A stretch of 60,183 bases of DNA from Alphaproteobacteria bacterium (GTDB taxonomy: Bacteria > Pseudomonadota > Alphaproteobacteria > Puniceispirillales > Puniceispirillaceae), in the NCBI GenBank assembly GCA_016780765.1, contig JADHLH010000007.1:1-60183 (forward strand), written 5' to 3'. The notes below the pieces were generated by a model. It saw only the letters and a program-made list of their open reading frames with translations. It made no database searches and was not told the origin of the DNA. Every line of letters begins with the position of its first letter. The stretch's first letter is position 1. Both the position numbers and the translations under genes were made by a program. Positions 36,154-44,813 of this stretch are shown here, piece after piece.

Positions 36154-36963
36154 TCAGCGGCCTTTCCAGACCGGATCGCGCTTTTCGGTAAAGGCGCGAA
36201 ACCCTTCCTGTCCGTCTTCCGAATTATACAGCTGGTCAACCGTGGCAAGCTGCATCTTGGTGATCCGGTTCATCATGTCCTGAAATTTCATCGCCTCGGC
36301 CTCGCGCGCCACTTCCTTGATTGTGGCAAAGACCAACGGCGGCCCGGCGGCCAGCATCGTTGCCAGTTCCCACACCCGGTCATACAGTTTTGGCCCGTCG
36401 GCAAGAACCTCGTTCACCAACCCCCAGCGATGCGCCTCGCTGCTGTCCATCCAGCGCCCGGTCAGCAGCATATCCATGGCCACATGATAGGGAATGCGCT
36501 TTGGCAGCTTGATCGTGGCGGCGTCGGCAAGGGTGCCGGCTCTGATTTCAGGCAGGGCAAAGCTGGATGCCTCGGTAGACAGAATCAGATCGCAAGCCAG
36601 TGCAAGTTCGAAGCCGCCGCCGACACACATACCCTCAACAGCGGCAATCACCGGCTTGTTCAGATCGCGCAGTTCCTGCAATCCGGCAAAGCCGCCAACA
36701 CCATAATCGCCGACAACTGAATCACCGGCCGCCGCGGCCTTGAGATCCCAGCCGGCGGAAAAGAATTTCTCTCCTGCGGTGCGCACAATACAGACCCGCA
36801 GATCAGGATCATCGCGGAAGGATTTGAATGTCTCGCCCATCAGGCGCGAGGTGATCAGATCAATGGCATTGGCCTTTGGCCGGTCAAGAGTGACCTCGAA
36901 GACATGCCCCTCACGGCGGGTTTTGACAACCGCATCCGCAGCGGCGTTTTCAGTATTCGTCAT
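36154..36963 (-). CDS. caiD: Crotonobetainyl-CoA hydratase-type enoyl-CoA hydratase
   Basis: 269-residue crotonase-fold enzyme. It matches E. coli CaiD closely in DRPKANAID, FFSAGWDLKAAA, PVIAAVEG.CVGGGFELALACD, ASFALPE and the C-terminal AFTEKRDPVWKGR. It would hydrate crotonobetainyl-CoA to carnitinyl-CoA. ATG 36963 follows AAGGAGAGACA; a near-copy of this ribosome site and start lies 22 bp upstream (see findings). It heads toward convergent Ldh2 and trails the synthetase gene by 63 bp, forming the last gene of the minus-strand carnitine operon. Confidence 0.88.
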   Translation of the reverse strand: MTNTENAAADAVVKTRREGHVFEVTLDRPKANAIDLITSRLMGETFKSFRDDPDLRVCIVRTAGEKFFSAGWDLKAAAAGDSVVGDYGVGGFAGLQELRDLNKPVIAAVEGMCVGGGFELALACDLILSTEASSFALPEIRAGTLADAATIKLPKRIPYHVAMDMLLTGRWMDSSEAHRWGLVNEVLADGPKLYDRVWELATMLAAGPPLVFATIKEVAREAEAMKFQDMMNRITKMQLATVDQLYNSEDGQEGFRAFTEKRDPVWKGR

Positions 36964-37026
36964 CTTGTCTCTCCTTGATGGGCATCTGTCTCTCCTAACC
37001 GGAAAAGTGCCAGCCATAACGGCGTC

Positions 37027-39141
37027 CTATGGGCCAGCCTTATCCTGGCCAGGTTCATCCCGGGCAGTATCACGCATCCAGATCACCGCGTCGACAGCGG
37101 TGGCGCCGGCCTGCCCCAGCATGAGGGGGTTGATTTCAATTTCGTCAATCGCCGGACCGCTATCGGGAATCTCGTCCAGTATGCCTGTCAGGCGCACAGC
37201 AACATCAACCGCCGCATCAATATCGCTGGCCGGTCTGCCGCGATACCCATGCAGCAGCGGTGCCAGTGTCAGCCGGTCAATGGCAGCTCTGATCTGGCCA
37301 GCATCAACCGGCAGAACCAGTGTGACGACATCGCGCAACAGCTCGGCAGCTGTGCCGCCTGCACCGATGGTCAGCGTCGCGCCATAGACCGGGTCACGCT
37401 GCACACCAATCAGCATCTCGGCTACCGGCGGGCTGGCCATTTCCTCGACAAGGAACCCGCTCGCAGCTGTCATGCTGGCAGCCGCATCGGCCAGCTCATC
37501 AGGCATCAGCGACAGGCGCACAAGGCCGGCCTCGCTTTTATGGGCATGTCCCAAGCCCTTTAGCACCAGCGGGGTCTGTAGTCCGGCGGCGGCAGTCGCC
37601 AGATCACTGCTATCACGGGCCTTTCGGCCAGCCGGAACAGCTATGCCTGCTGCTGACAGCATGGTTTTGGCATCAGCCTCGTCAACAAGCTGGCGATTCA
37701 GCGGCGCGGGATGTGCCGGCATGGGGGTCCAGCCGGCATTCGGAACAGGGCGCGCAGCCAGCGATATGGCGCGCAGACCATGTTCAAAGCCGCATAGCGG
37801 TACAATCCCCTGATCCATCAACTGCCCCGCCCACGCATCAGAGATGCCTTCGGCCAGTGTGCCAAGCATAGCGGTGCGCGTTCCGGTCATCTCGCCAGCG
37901 CGGCGCATGGCCGCCACAGCCGGCATCCAGGCTGCATCACTGCACCGGTCGGCACGCGGAAAATCGATCACCAGCACCGACATGTCGACCCAGTCGCCCA
38001 TCATCGCCGCGAATGTCTGCATCATCTTGTCTTCATCGCCCCAGATGAAGGTGTGATAGTCCAGCGGGTTGGCAATGGTAACCAGCGGGCCCAGAACGGC
38101 TGACAGATCGGTTGCATGTGATGCGGGTATATCCGGCCAGGACAACGCCCTGCCCATAGCGCCAGTATCGCCAATGCCCGGGGTGGCGGCCAGATCGGCG
38201 ATCAGCCCAGCCTCACCGCCGGAACAGCACATGGCGCTGAGACGCGCGCCGTCGATCCTGCCATGGCAATGCAGAATCTTCAATGTCTCCAGCATGTCTT
38301 CCGGACCGTTCGCTTCAATCACCCCGCATTGTGCAAGGAAGGCGGCGGACGCTGCCGCGCTGCCGGCCAGTGCGGCGGTATGCGAGCTTGCGGCCTGTGC
38401 CGAGGCCTCGGTCTTGCCGGATTTGATGGCGACAATCGATTTGCCGCGCGCCGCAGCCTCGCTGGCCATGGCAGCAAAATCAGCCGGATCGATAAAGCCC
38501 TCAACATAGATACCGGCGGCGGTAACCCGTTCATCCGCCAGCAGGGTGCGAGCCATATCGCTGAGGGTTGTCTGCGCCTGATTGCCAACGCAGGCGATAT
38601 AGGCGACAGGCAGGCCGCGCGCCTGCATGCTGATATTGATCGCGATGTTGGATGACTGGCTGATGATGGCAATACCGCTGTCGACTGGCTGGCCGCCATG
38701 CTGGTCAGGCCACAGCATCGCGCCATCAAGGTAATTCAGAAAGCCGTAACAATTCGGACCCAGCAGCGGCATATTGCCTGCTGCCTCGACCAGCGCTGCC
38801 TGCAGGTCATCATCGCCGGTCTCGGCAAAGCCGGAGGCAAAACACACCCCGCCGCCGCACCCCATATCGGCAAGATCGCGGGCGATATCAATCACCGCAT
38901 GACGATTGATCCCCAGAAAGGCCGCATCCGGCACCCCCGGCAATGCGGCCAGACTGTCAAAGCAGGGAACATCGCTGATGCTGGTTCGGGTGGGATGGAC
39001 AGGCCAGATATTACCGTCAAAACCGGACTTGCGGCATTGGGCGATGACATTTTCCGCCCACCAGCCCCCAAACACCACGATCGATCGCGGCCGGAACAGC
39101 CGCGACAGGTCGCGTATGGTTTCTGGCTGGCGGCCATCCAT
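37027..39141 (-). CDS. NDP-forming acyl-CoA synthetase (fused alpha-beta)
   Basis: 704-residue single-chain acyl-CoA synthetase of the ADP-forming type. The N-terminal CoA-binding domain (RSIVVFGGWWAENVI; LLGPNCYGFLNY), the ligase domain with the phospho-His motif SSHTAALAGSAAASAAF, and a C-terminal ATP-grasp domain (AAGIAVPAGRKA..., PLVLKGLGHAHKSEAGLVRL in part) are in the fused order. Starts 2 bp after the stop of the acyl-CoA dehydrogenase. In this operon it is the only candidate to activate gamma-butyrobetaine, crotonobetaine or carnitine, replacing the AMP-forming CaiC. Substrate is inferred. Confidence 0.86.
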   Translation of the reverse strand: MDGRQPETIRDLSRLFRPRSIVVFGGWWAENVIAQCRKSGFDGNIWPVHPTRTSISDVPCFDSLAALPGVPDAAFLGINRHAVIDIARDLADMGCGGGVCFASGFAETGDDDLQAALVEAAGNMPLLGPNCYGFLNYLDGAMLWPDQHGGQPVDSGIAIISQSSNIAINISMQARGLPVAYIACVGNQAQTTLSDMARTLLADERVTAAGIYVEGFIDPADFAAMASEAAARGKSIVAIKSGKTEASAQAASSHTAALAGSAAASAAFLAQCGVIEANGPEDMLETLKILHCHGRIDGARLSAMCCSGGEAGLIADLAATPGIGDTGAMGRALSWPDIPASHATDLSAVLGPLVTIANPLDYHTFIWGDEDKMMQTFAAMMGDWVDMSVLVIDFPRADRCSDAAWMPAVAAMRRAGEMTGTRTAMLGTLAEGISDAWAGQLMDQGIVPLCGFEHGLRAISLAARPVPNAGWTPMPAHPAPLNRQLVDEADAKTMLSAAGIAVPAGRKARDSSDLATAAAGLQTPLVLKGLGHAHKSEAGLVRLSLMPDELADAAASMTAASGFLVEEMASPPVAEMLIGVQRDPVYGATLTIGAGGTAAELLRDVVTLVLPVDAGQIRAAIDRLTLAPLLHGYRGRPASDIDAAVDVAVRLTGILDEIPDSGPAIDEIEINPLMLGQAGATAVDAVIWMRDTARDEPGQDKAGP

Positions 39142-39143
39142 GC

Positions 39144-40304
39144 CTATCCCCCCAACGGGCGCAACAGATCGCGGCTGATGATATGCCGCTGGATTTCCGA
39201 AGTGCCGTCCCAGATACGTTCCACCCGCGCATCTCGCCAGAACCGCGCCAGCGGCAGATCATCCATCAGCCCCATACCGCCATAGACCTGAATAGCCTCG
39301 TCCGTTACGCGTGCCAGCATTTCCGACGCATACAGTTTTGCCGAGGCAATCTCGCGATTGGCAGGCAGGCCCTGATCAAGACGCCACGCCGCCGCCAGTG
39401 TCAGCCAGTCAGCAGCATCGATTTCGGTAATCATGTCGGCGATCTTGAAGCTGACGCCCTGGAACTTGCCGATTTGCTTGCCGAACTGCTTGCGCTCGGC
39501 CGCATAGTGCAGCGCATAGTCAAAGGCCCGCCGCGCGCGGCCCACGCACATCGTGGCTACGGTAATGCGAGTGGCATAAAGCCAGGTGTTCATCACCTCA
39601 AAACCACCATCAACGTCGCCAAGCACATGGGCATCGCTCAACCGGCAATCCTCAAACTTCAGAATCACATTGTGATATCCGGCATGCGAGACCGAGGCGT
39701 AGCCGGGCAGCACCTCGAAGCCCGGATGTCCGCGATCAACGAGGAAGCAGGTGATCCGCTTCTTTGGGCCATGCGGGGTATCATCAACGCCGGTTGCTAC
39801 AAACACGATGAAAAAGTCGGCATGATCACCGCCTGAAATGAAATGCTTTGTGCCGTTCAGGATCCAGTCACCACCAGTGCGGCGGGCGGTCGTGCTCATC
39901 CCGCGCACATCAGACCCGGCATCGGGTTCTGTCATCGCCAGCGCATCCATCTTCTCACCGCGCACAGCAGGCATCAGATAGCGTTCAACCTGATCACCCT
40001 CACAGGCCATCAGGATGTTCTGGGGGCGGCCAAAGAAATGCGTCAGCGCCATGGACCCGCGACCAAGCTCGCGCTCCAGCAAGGCGAATTCCAGATTGTT
40101 CAGTCCGCCGCCGCCAACCGATTCGGGAAAGTTTGGGGCGTAAAAACCCATTTCCAGAACCTTGTCGCGGATCGCCTTGCCCATTTCGGCTGGCACATGA
40201 CCGCTCTTTTCAACTTCGTCTTCAAGCGGATAAATCTCGGTTTCGACAAAGCTGCGCACTGTCGAGACGATCATCTCCTGTTCTTCGGTCAGTCCAAACT
40301 GCAT
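39144..40304 (-). CDS. Acyl-CoA dehydrogenase (CaiA-like role)
   Basis: 386-residue FAD enzyme, likely oxidising gamma-butyrobetainyl-CoA to crotonobetainyl-CoA. Family blocks are ALAMTEPDAGSDVRGMSTTA, GTKHFISGG, ERKQFGKQIGKFQGVSFKIADM and VYGGMGLMDDLPLARFWRDARV. The position of the usual catalytic Glu (I-Y-E-G-T-S) reads IWDGTSEIQ, with Asp366 instead of Glu. Asp is a conservative change but unusual, and the general base could lie elsewhere as in isovaleryl-CoA dehydrogenase. Two bp separate its stop from the synthetase start. Confidence 0.86.
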   Translation of the reverse strand: MQFGLTEEQEMIVSTVRSFVETEIYPLEDEVEKSGHVPAEMGKAIRDKVLEMGFYAPNFPESVGGGGLNNLEFALLERELGRGSMALTHFFGRPQNILMACEGDQVERYLMPAVRGEKMDALAMTEPDAGSDVRGMSTTARRTGGDWILNGTKHFISGGDHADFFIVFVATGVDDTPHGPKKRITCFLVDRGHPGFEVLPGYASVSHAGYHNVILKFEDCRLSDAHVLGDVDGGFEVMNTWLYATRITVATMCVGRARRAFDYALHYAAERKQFGKQIGKFQGVSFKIADMITEIDAADWLTLAAAWRLDQGLPANREIASAKLYASEMLARVTDEAIQVYGGMGLMDDLPLARFWRDARVERIWDGTSEIQRHIISRDLLRPLGG

Positions 40305-40363
40305 ATGTCTCTCTCCCAGACTGAATTCTGTTTCTGCAGTGGCCCTCTGGGCCAGCTTGTCAT

Positions 40364-41863
40364 TTAGCCGATGGCGCTGCCGGCCCCGTCGGGACGCGGC
40401 AGCCGGGCGTGTGCCTCCGTAATCTCGATAAGGCGGCTGGCCACAGCATCGCCCGGCAGGCAGGACGACCGTGTGGTCATATCGACATGGATCAGCATAT
40501 GTTCGCCCGTTGCCAGCAGCCGGTCAGGCCCGTTCGGCACGACTGCATAAAGATGGTGGAACAGCTGCATCTTCTTGCCGGTCCCCTGCAATATTTGCGA
40601 GGTAGCAAAAATCTGCGTGCCGGCGACAACTTCGTCCAGATGCCGGATATGCGTCTCTACAGTGAAAAAGCTGTTGCCCGCTGCAAGATAATCCGCATCA
40701 ACCCCGACCCAGCGCATGACAGCATCTGTCGCCATCGAGAAACAGTCCAGATAGCGCGCTTCATTCATGTGCCCGTTATAGTCTGTCCAGGCGGACGGTA
40801 CTTGCTGGCGCATCGTTTCCAGCGGCTGGTCGATGGCGGTTTCGGTGCGCGCCGGCACCGCGTCATAAAGAGCGGTTTCCCAGTCGGCAAGGGTTTTCCC
40901 GGCCCCCCAGTCATTCGCCTTCAAGGCCTGCATTATGGCCACAAGATTGGTGTCGCGAATGCGTTCCAGCTCGCGGATTGAATGAATGCCCGACTGCGCA
41001 TCCGACTGGTCTGAAATGGTTTTCACCAGATCGTCTGTCAGTTCAGGAACATCCATCAGCTTGGTCCAGGGCCATTTCAGGCATGGGCCAAACTGGGCAA
41101 TGAAATGCGCCATGCCAGCCTCGCCACCTGCGACGCGGTATGTCTCGAACAGGCCCATCTGCGCCCAGCGCAGCCCAAAACCAAAGCGGATGGCATCATC
41201 GATCTCTGCGGTTGTCGCAATGCCGTCCTTGACCAGCCACAGCGCCTCGCGCCAGACAGCCTCAAGGAACCGGTCAGCAACAAAGGCCTCAATCTCTTTT
41301 CTGATGGGAAGCGGATGCATGCCGATGCTAGCAAAACAGGCGGCCGCGCGGGTGATTGTATCGGGGTCTGTGGTTTTGCCGCCTACAAGTTCGACCAGCG
41401 GCAACAGATAGACCGGATTGAAGGGATGCCCGACAAGAAGTCGCCCGGGATGCATCATCCCGTCCTGCAGGTCGGTCGGCATGATACCGGATGTTGACGA
41501 GCTGATGAGGGCATCGCGGGGCGCGGCGGCCTCAATCTCGGCATAGACGGCCTGTTTGACATCCAGGCGTTCGGGCACCGCTTCGATGATCAGTTCGGCG
41601 TCACTGACGGCGTCGGCAATGCTGCTGGCAAACACCATGCTGCCACGTACAGGCAGGGGTGCCATGGTCAGCTTGCCGATGGCCCGGTCGGCATTTTCCA
41701 TCACCGCAGCGATTTTGCGCTCTGCCTCGGGGTCGGGATCGAAAATACAGACATCGACGCCGTTCTGGACCAGTCGCGCCACCCAGCCACCGCCGATAAC
41801 GCCGCCGCCAACAACAGCGGCTTTTTGCGGTTTGGATTTGCCCGGTTTTTTTGTGTCTGCCAT
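40364..41863 (-). CDS. lcdH: L-carnitine 3-dehydrogenase / betainyl-CoA thioesterase fusion
   Basis: 499-residue two-domain protein. The N-terminal 3-hydroxyacyl-CoA-dehydrogenase fold has GGGVIGGGWVA (residues 19-29) for NAD, SSSTSGIMPTDLQ and VGHPFNPVYLLPLVELVGG, matching carnitine dehydrogenases. From about residue 340 a hot-dog thioesterase domain follows (WTDYNGHMNEARYLDCF). Such fusions are documented for the carnitine pathway: the first domain makes 3-dehydrocarnitine and the second hydrolyses betainyl-CoA released by the next enzyme. ATG 41863 follows AGGAAGAGAGTC. It is 29 bp downstream of the BKACE gene. Confidence 0.9.
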   Translation of the reverse strand: MADTKKPGKSKPQKAAVVGGGVIGGGWVARLVQNGVDVCIFDPDPEAERKIAAVMENADRAIGKLTMAPLPVRGSMVFASSIADAVSDAELIIEAVPERLDVKQAVYAEIEAAAPRDALISSSTSGIMPTDLQDGMMHPGRLLVGHPFNPVYLLPLVELVGGKTTDPDTITRAAACFASIGMHPLPIRKEIEAFVADRFLEAVWREALWLVKDGIATTAEIDDAIRFGFGLRWAQMGLFETYRVAGGEAGMAHFIAQFGPCLKWPWTKLMDVPELTDDLVKTISDQSDAQSGIHSIRELERIRDTNLVAIMQALKANDWGAGKTLADWETALYDAVPARTETAIDQPLETMRQQVPSAWTDYNGHMNEARYLDCFSMATDAVMRWVGVDADYLAAGNSFFTVETHIRHLDEVVAGTQIFATSQILQGTGKKMQLFHHLYAVVPNGPDRLLATGEHMLIHVDMTTRSSCLPGDAVASRLIEITEAHARLPRPDGAGSAIG

Positions 41864-41892
41864 CTTTGACTCTCTTCCTGGTGTACGACCGG

Positions 41893-42810
41893 CTAATGTG
41901 CGACCGGTGCGCGCCTGGTCAGGCCAAGCTGGCTGCGCACGGCGTCCGGCCCGATAATCGATGCGCCCATATTTTCAACGACAGTGACGGCACGTTCGAC
42001 AAGCTGGGCATTTGTTGCGAACACACCGCGTGACAGATACAGATTGTCTTCAAGCCCCACCCGGACATTACCGCCTGCCAGAACAGCCGCCGCCGGGTAG
42101 GCCATGGCATTCCGGCCAATTGAAAAGGCTGAAAAGACCCAGCCCTCGGGGATGTTGTTGACCATCGCCATAAGCGTGTTCAGATCATCCGGCGCGCCCC
42201 AGGGAATACCCATGCAAAGCTGGACCAGCGCCGGCATATCAATATGCCCTTGTTCAACCAGATGTTTGGCAAACCACAGATGGCCGGTATCGAAGGCTTC
42301 AATCTCGGGCTTTATGCCGAGCGCTTTCATCTGATTGGCCATTTCGACAAGCATTGATGTGCTGTTCGTCATGATGTAGTCGCCATGTCCGAAATTCATC
42401 GTGCCGCAATCCAGCGTGCAAATTTCCGGCAGGCAGTCAGCGATATGGGCAAGGCGCTCGGTGGCACCGGCCATGTCGGTGCCAACCGGATCGGGCGGCA
42501 GGGGTGTTTCCACCCCGCCCAGAACCAGATCGCCGCCCATGCCGGCTGTCAGATTCAGCACCACATCAATATCAGCATCGCGGATGCGCTCCGTCACTTC
42601 GCGGAACAGCGCCGGATCGCGTGACGGTGCACCAGTTTCAGGATCGCGCACATGGCAGTGAACAACCGCCGCGCCGGCCCGTGCGGCATCAAGCGCCGAG
42701 TCTGCAATCTGTTGCGGGGTTACGGGCACCTTGTCTGATTTGCCGGTGGTGTCTCCCGACCCGGTAACGGCACAGGTGATGAAAACATTGCGGTTCATTT
42801 CCAGCGGCAT
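41893..42810 (-). CDS. BKACE-family 3-dehydrocarnitine cleavage enzyme (DUF849)
   Basis: 305-residue zinc enzyme that joins a beta-keto acid to acetyl-CoA to give acetoacetate and a new CoA ester. Zn ligands HCH at His51/His53 (AAVVHCHVRDPETG), PEIEAFDTGHL with the Glu ligand, and NLTAGMGGDL and VRVGLEDNLYL are family blocks. Next to carnitine dehydrogenase its product should be betainyl-CoA. ATG 42810 follows AAGGAGGATCGCC, the best ribosome site of the region, and opens the minus-strand operon, divergent from the MttB-like gene across 229 bp. Confidence 0.92.
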   Translation of the reverse strand: MPLEMNRNVFITCAVTGSGDTTGKSDKVPVTPQQIADSALDAARAGAAVVHCHVRDPETGAPSRDPALFREVTERIRDADIDVVLNLTAGMGGDLVLGGVETPLPPDPVGTDMAGATERLAHIADCLPEICTLDCGTMNFGHGDYIMTNSTSMLVEMANQMKALGIKPEIEAFDTGHLWFAKHLVEQGHIDMPALVQLCMGIPWGAPDDLNTLMAMVNNIPEGWVFSAFSIGRNAMAYPAAAVLAGGNVRVGLEDNLYLSRGVFATNAQLVERAVTVVENMGASIIGPDAVRSQLGLTRRAPVAH

Positions 42811-43039
42811 GGCGATCCTCCTTGTTATATCTGGCAGTCTTGCAATGCCTTGCCGTCTGAATCCAACGAAAAAAGAACATTTTTGACTGATTTCGGAACT
42901 TGCCGCTGCTTTCCGGCCTGCAATGCGACTTTTTTGCATAAAACGGCCCGCTGAATTTTGCCGTTTCTGGACAGCATATGACGGGTTCGTGACAGTGCCT
43001 GACCGCCTGTTCCACAGCATGAGACAGAGGGGGTTGATT

Positions 43040-44641
43040 ATGGATAATCTGGATCAGACATATGCCGGGCGCAGGCGCACACGGCGCGGCAACAGGCGCA
43101 ATGCCGGACGTGATACCGCTGCGGCGGGGGCGCTCATAGACGGCCAGCCGGGCGGCCAGCTAGGCGGATTGGCAGGCTGGCAGGACATCCAGACCAACCT
43201 GCCGCCACTGACCCCGCTGAGTGCTGATCAACTTGAGGCAGTTCATCAGGCGTCGCTGCAGCTGCTGGAAGAATACGGTATCGAAGTGATGAGTGCCGAT
43301 GCGCGCGCCCGCTTCCGCGCTGCCGGTGCCGATGTTGATGAGGCCTCGATGATCGTGCGGGCTGACCGCGGCCTGATCCTGGCGGCGATTGCCAGCGCGC
43401 CGCCCGTTTTTCGACTGACCCCGACCAACCCGCAGCGTGCGCTGACTGTTGGTGGCAGGCATATTCATTTCGGCATGGTGTCTGGCGCACCGAATGTCCA
43501 TGACATTGCAGGCGGGCGGCGCAGCGGCAATTTCGAAGATTACAAAAAGCTGATCAAGCTGGGCCAGAGCTTCAATATACTGCATTTTTTCGGCAATCAG
43601 ACCCTGGCCCCGAATGATCTGCCGGTCAGCACCCGGCATCTTGATACCGTCTTTGCCAATCTGACGCTGAGTGACAAGATTTTCATGTCGATGTCTATTG
43701 GCGCGGAGCGGGTGCGCGACACGGCGGCGCTGACCGCCATTGCCCGCGGGATCAGCCTTGACGAAATGGCGGATGACCCGTCATCGATCACCAACATCAA
43801 TATCAATTCGCCGCGCAAGCTTGATGTCGAGATGGCCGCTGCCGCCATTGCCATGGCCGAAATGGGGCAGGCGGTGGTGGTCACCCCGTTCACGCTGATG
43901 GGCGCGATGACGCCGGTGACCCTTGCCGCCGCCCTGACGCAGCAGAATGCCGAGGCGCTGTTCGCAATTGCGCTGACCCAGCTGGCGCGCCCGGGTGCGC
44001 CGGTGGTGTATGGCGGCTTTACCTCGAATGTTGATATGAAAACCGGTGCCCCGGCTTTTGGCACACCGGAAAACACCCGCGCCAACATGGCTGGCGGACA
44101 GCTGGCGCGGTTTTACAACCTTCCCTATCGGACCAGTGCCTGCAGCGCATCGAACGCCGCCGATGCGCAGGCTGTGTGGGAAACGCAGATGGCGCTGTGG
44201 GGCGCGGTGACCGGCCATGGCAATCTGGTCTATCATGCCGCCGGATGGGGCGAAGGCGGGCTGGTCGCCGATTTCGAAAAGCTGGTCATCGATTGCGAAA
44301 TGCTGCAGGCGATGGCGGCAATGCTGCGCCCGGTCGGCTTTGATACAGCTGATTTCGGATTTTCCGCGCATAACGAGGTGGACCCCGGCGGGCATTTCTT
44401 TGGGACGGCGCACACGATGGAACGCTATCAGGACGCGTTCTATGCACCGTTCCTGTCGGACTGGTCGAATCACGAGAACTGGCGCGATGCCGGGTCGAAA
44501 ACGGCCACAACGCGCGCCATGGCGCTGTGGCCGCGCATGCTGGATGCCTATACCCCGCCGCCGATGGATGCGGGCCGGATTGAGGAAATGCAGGCCTATA
44601 TCGCCCACCGGAAAGAACAGATCGGCAGCGACACGCCCTAG
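43040..44641 (+). CDS. MttB-family methyltransferase without pyrrolysine (candidate glycine betaine methyltransferase)
   Basis: 533-residue TIM-barrel corrinoid-dependent methyltransferase relative. Marks: LQLLEEYGIEVMSADARARFRAAG, SPRKLDVEMA, LPYRTSACSASNAADAQAVWE, GFSAHNEVDPGGHFFGTAHTMERY. There is no in-frame TAG before the normal C-terminus, so it is the non-pyrrolysine branch, some of which demethylate glycine betaine (MtgB) or proline betaine. No corrinoid protein (MtgC) is beside it. ATG 43040 follows AGAGGGGGTTGATT. A basic, Arg-rich 30-residue N-terminus precedes the fold. Divergent from BKACE, so the likely substrate is glycine betaine from carnitine. Confidence 0.85.
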   Translation: MDNLDQTYAGRRRTRRGNRRNAGRDTAAAGALIDGQPGGQLGGLAGWQDIQTNLPPLTPLSADQLEAVHQASLQLLEEYGIEVMSADARARFRAAGADVDEASMIVRADRGLILAAIASAPPVFRLTPTNPQRALTVGGRHIHFGMVSGAPNVHDIAGGRRSGNFEDYKKLIKLGQSFNILHFFGNQTLAPNDLPVSTRHLDTVFANLTLSDKIFMSMSIGAERVRDTAALTAIARGISLDEMADDPSSITNININSPRKLDVEMAAAAIAMAEMGQAVVVTPFTLMGAMTPVTLAAALTQQNAEALFAIALTQLARPGAPVVYGGFTSNVDMKTGAPAFGTPENTRANMAGGQLARFYNLPYRTSACSASNAADAQAVWETQMALWGAVTGHGNLVYHAAGWGEGGLVADFEKLVIDCEMLQAMAAMLRPVGFDTADFGFSAHNEVDPGGHFFGTAHTMERYQDAFYAPFLSDWSNHENWRDAGSKTATTRAMALWPRMLDAYTPPPMDAGRIEEMQAYIAHRKEQIGSDTP

Positions 44642-44813
44642 GCCGCCAACTATGCCCGGGCCACGCGTCATGCCCGCGGCCGTACTCGCAAGGATTGGCG
44701 CGCCCAAGGGCAAATCGCAATTCCCTGCGCCTGGCGCTATCTTGCGCTTTGCCGAAAAGCCTGTAAGTTTTGTTTCACTTTTCACTTTAATCTGTTTTCG
44801 CAAGGATCAGACC

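Noticed and set aside
43040-44813. Pyrrolysine read-through of the TAG at the end of the MttB-like gene
   Set aside because: Frame stays open past the TAG, but the TAG is at the normal C-terminus of the family rather than the mid-barrel position used for pyrrolysine, and no pyl genes are seen.
44217-44813. N-terminal extension of mmsA from the long open frame
   Set aside because: The extension overlaps the MttB-like gene in another frame; ATG 44814 has a proper ribosome site and matches the family start.
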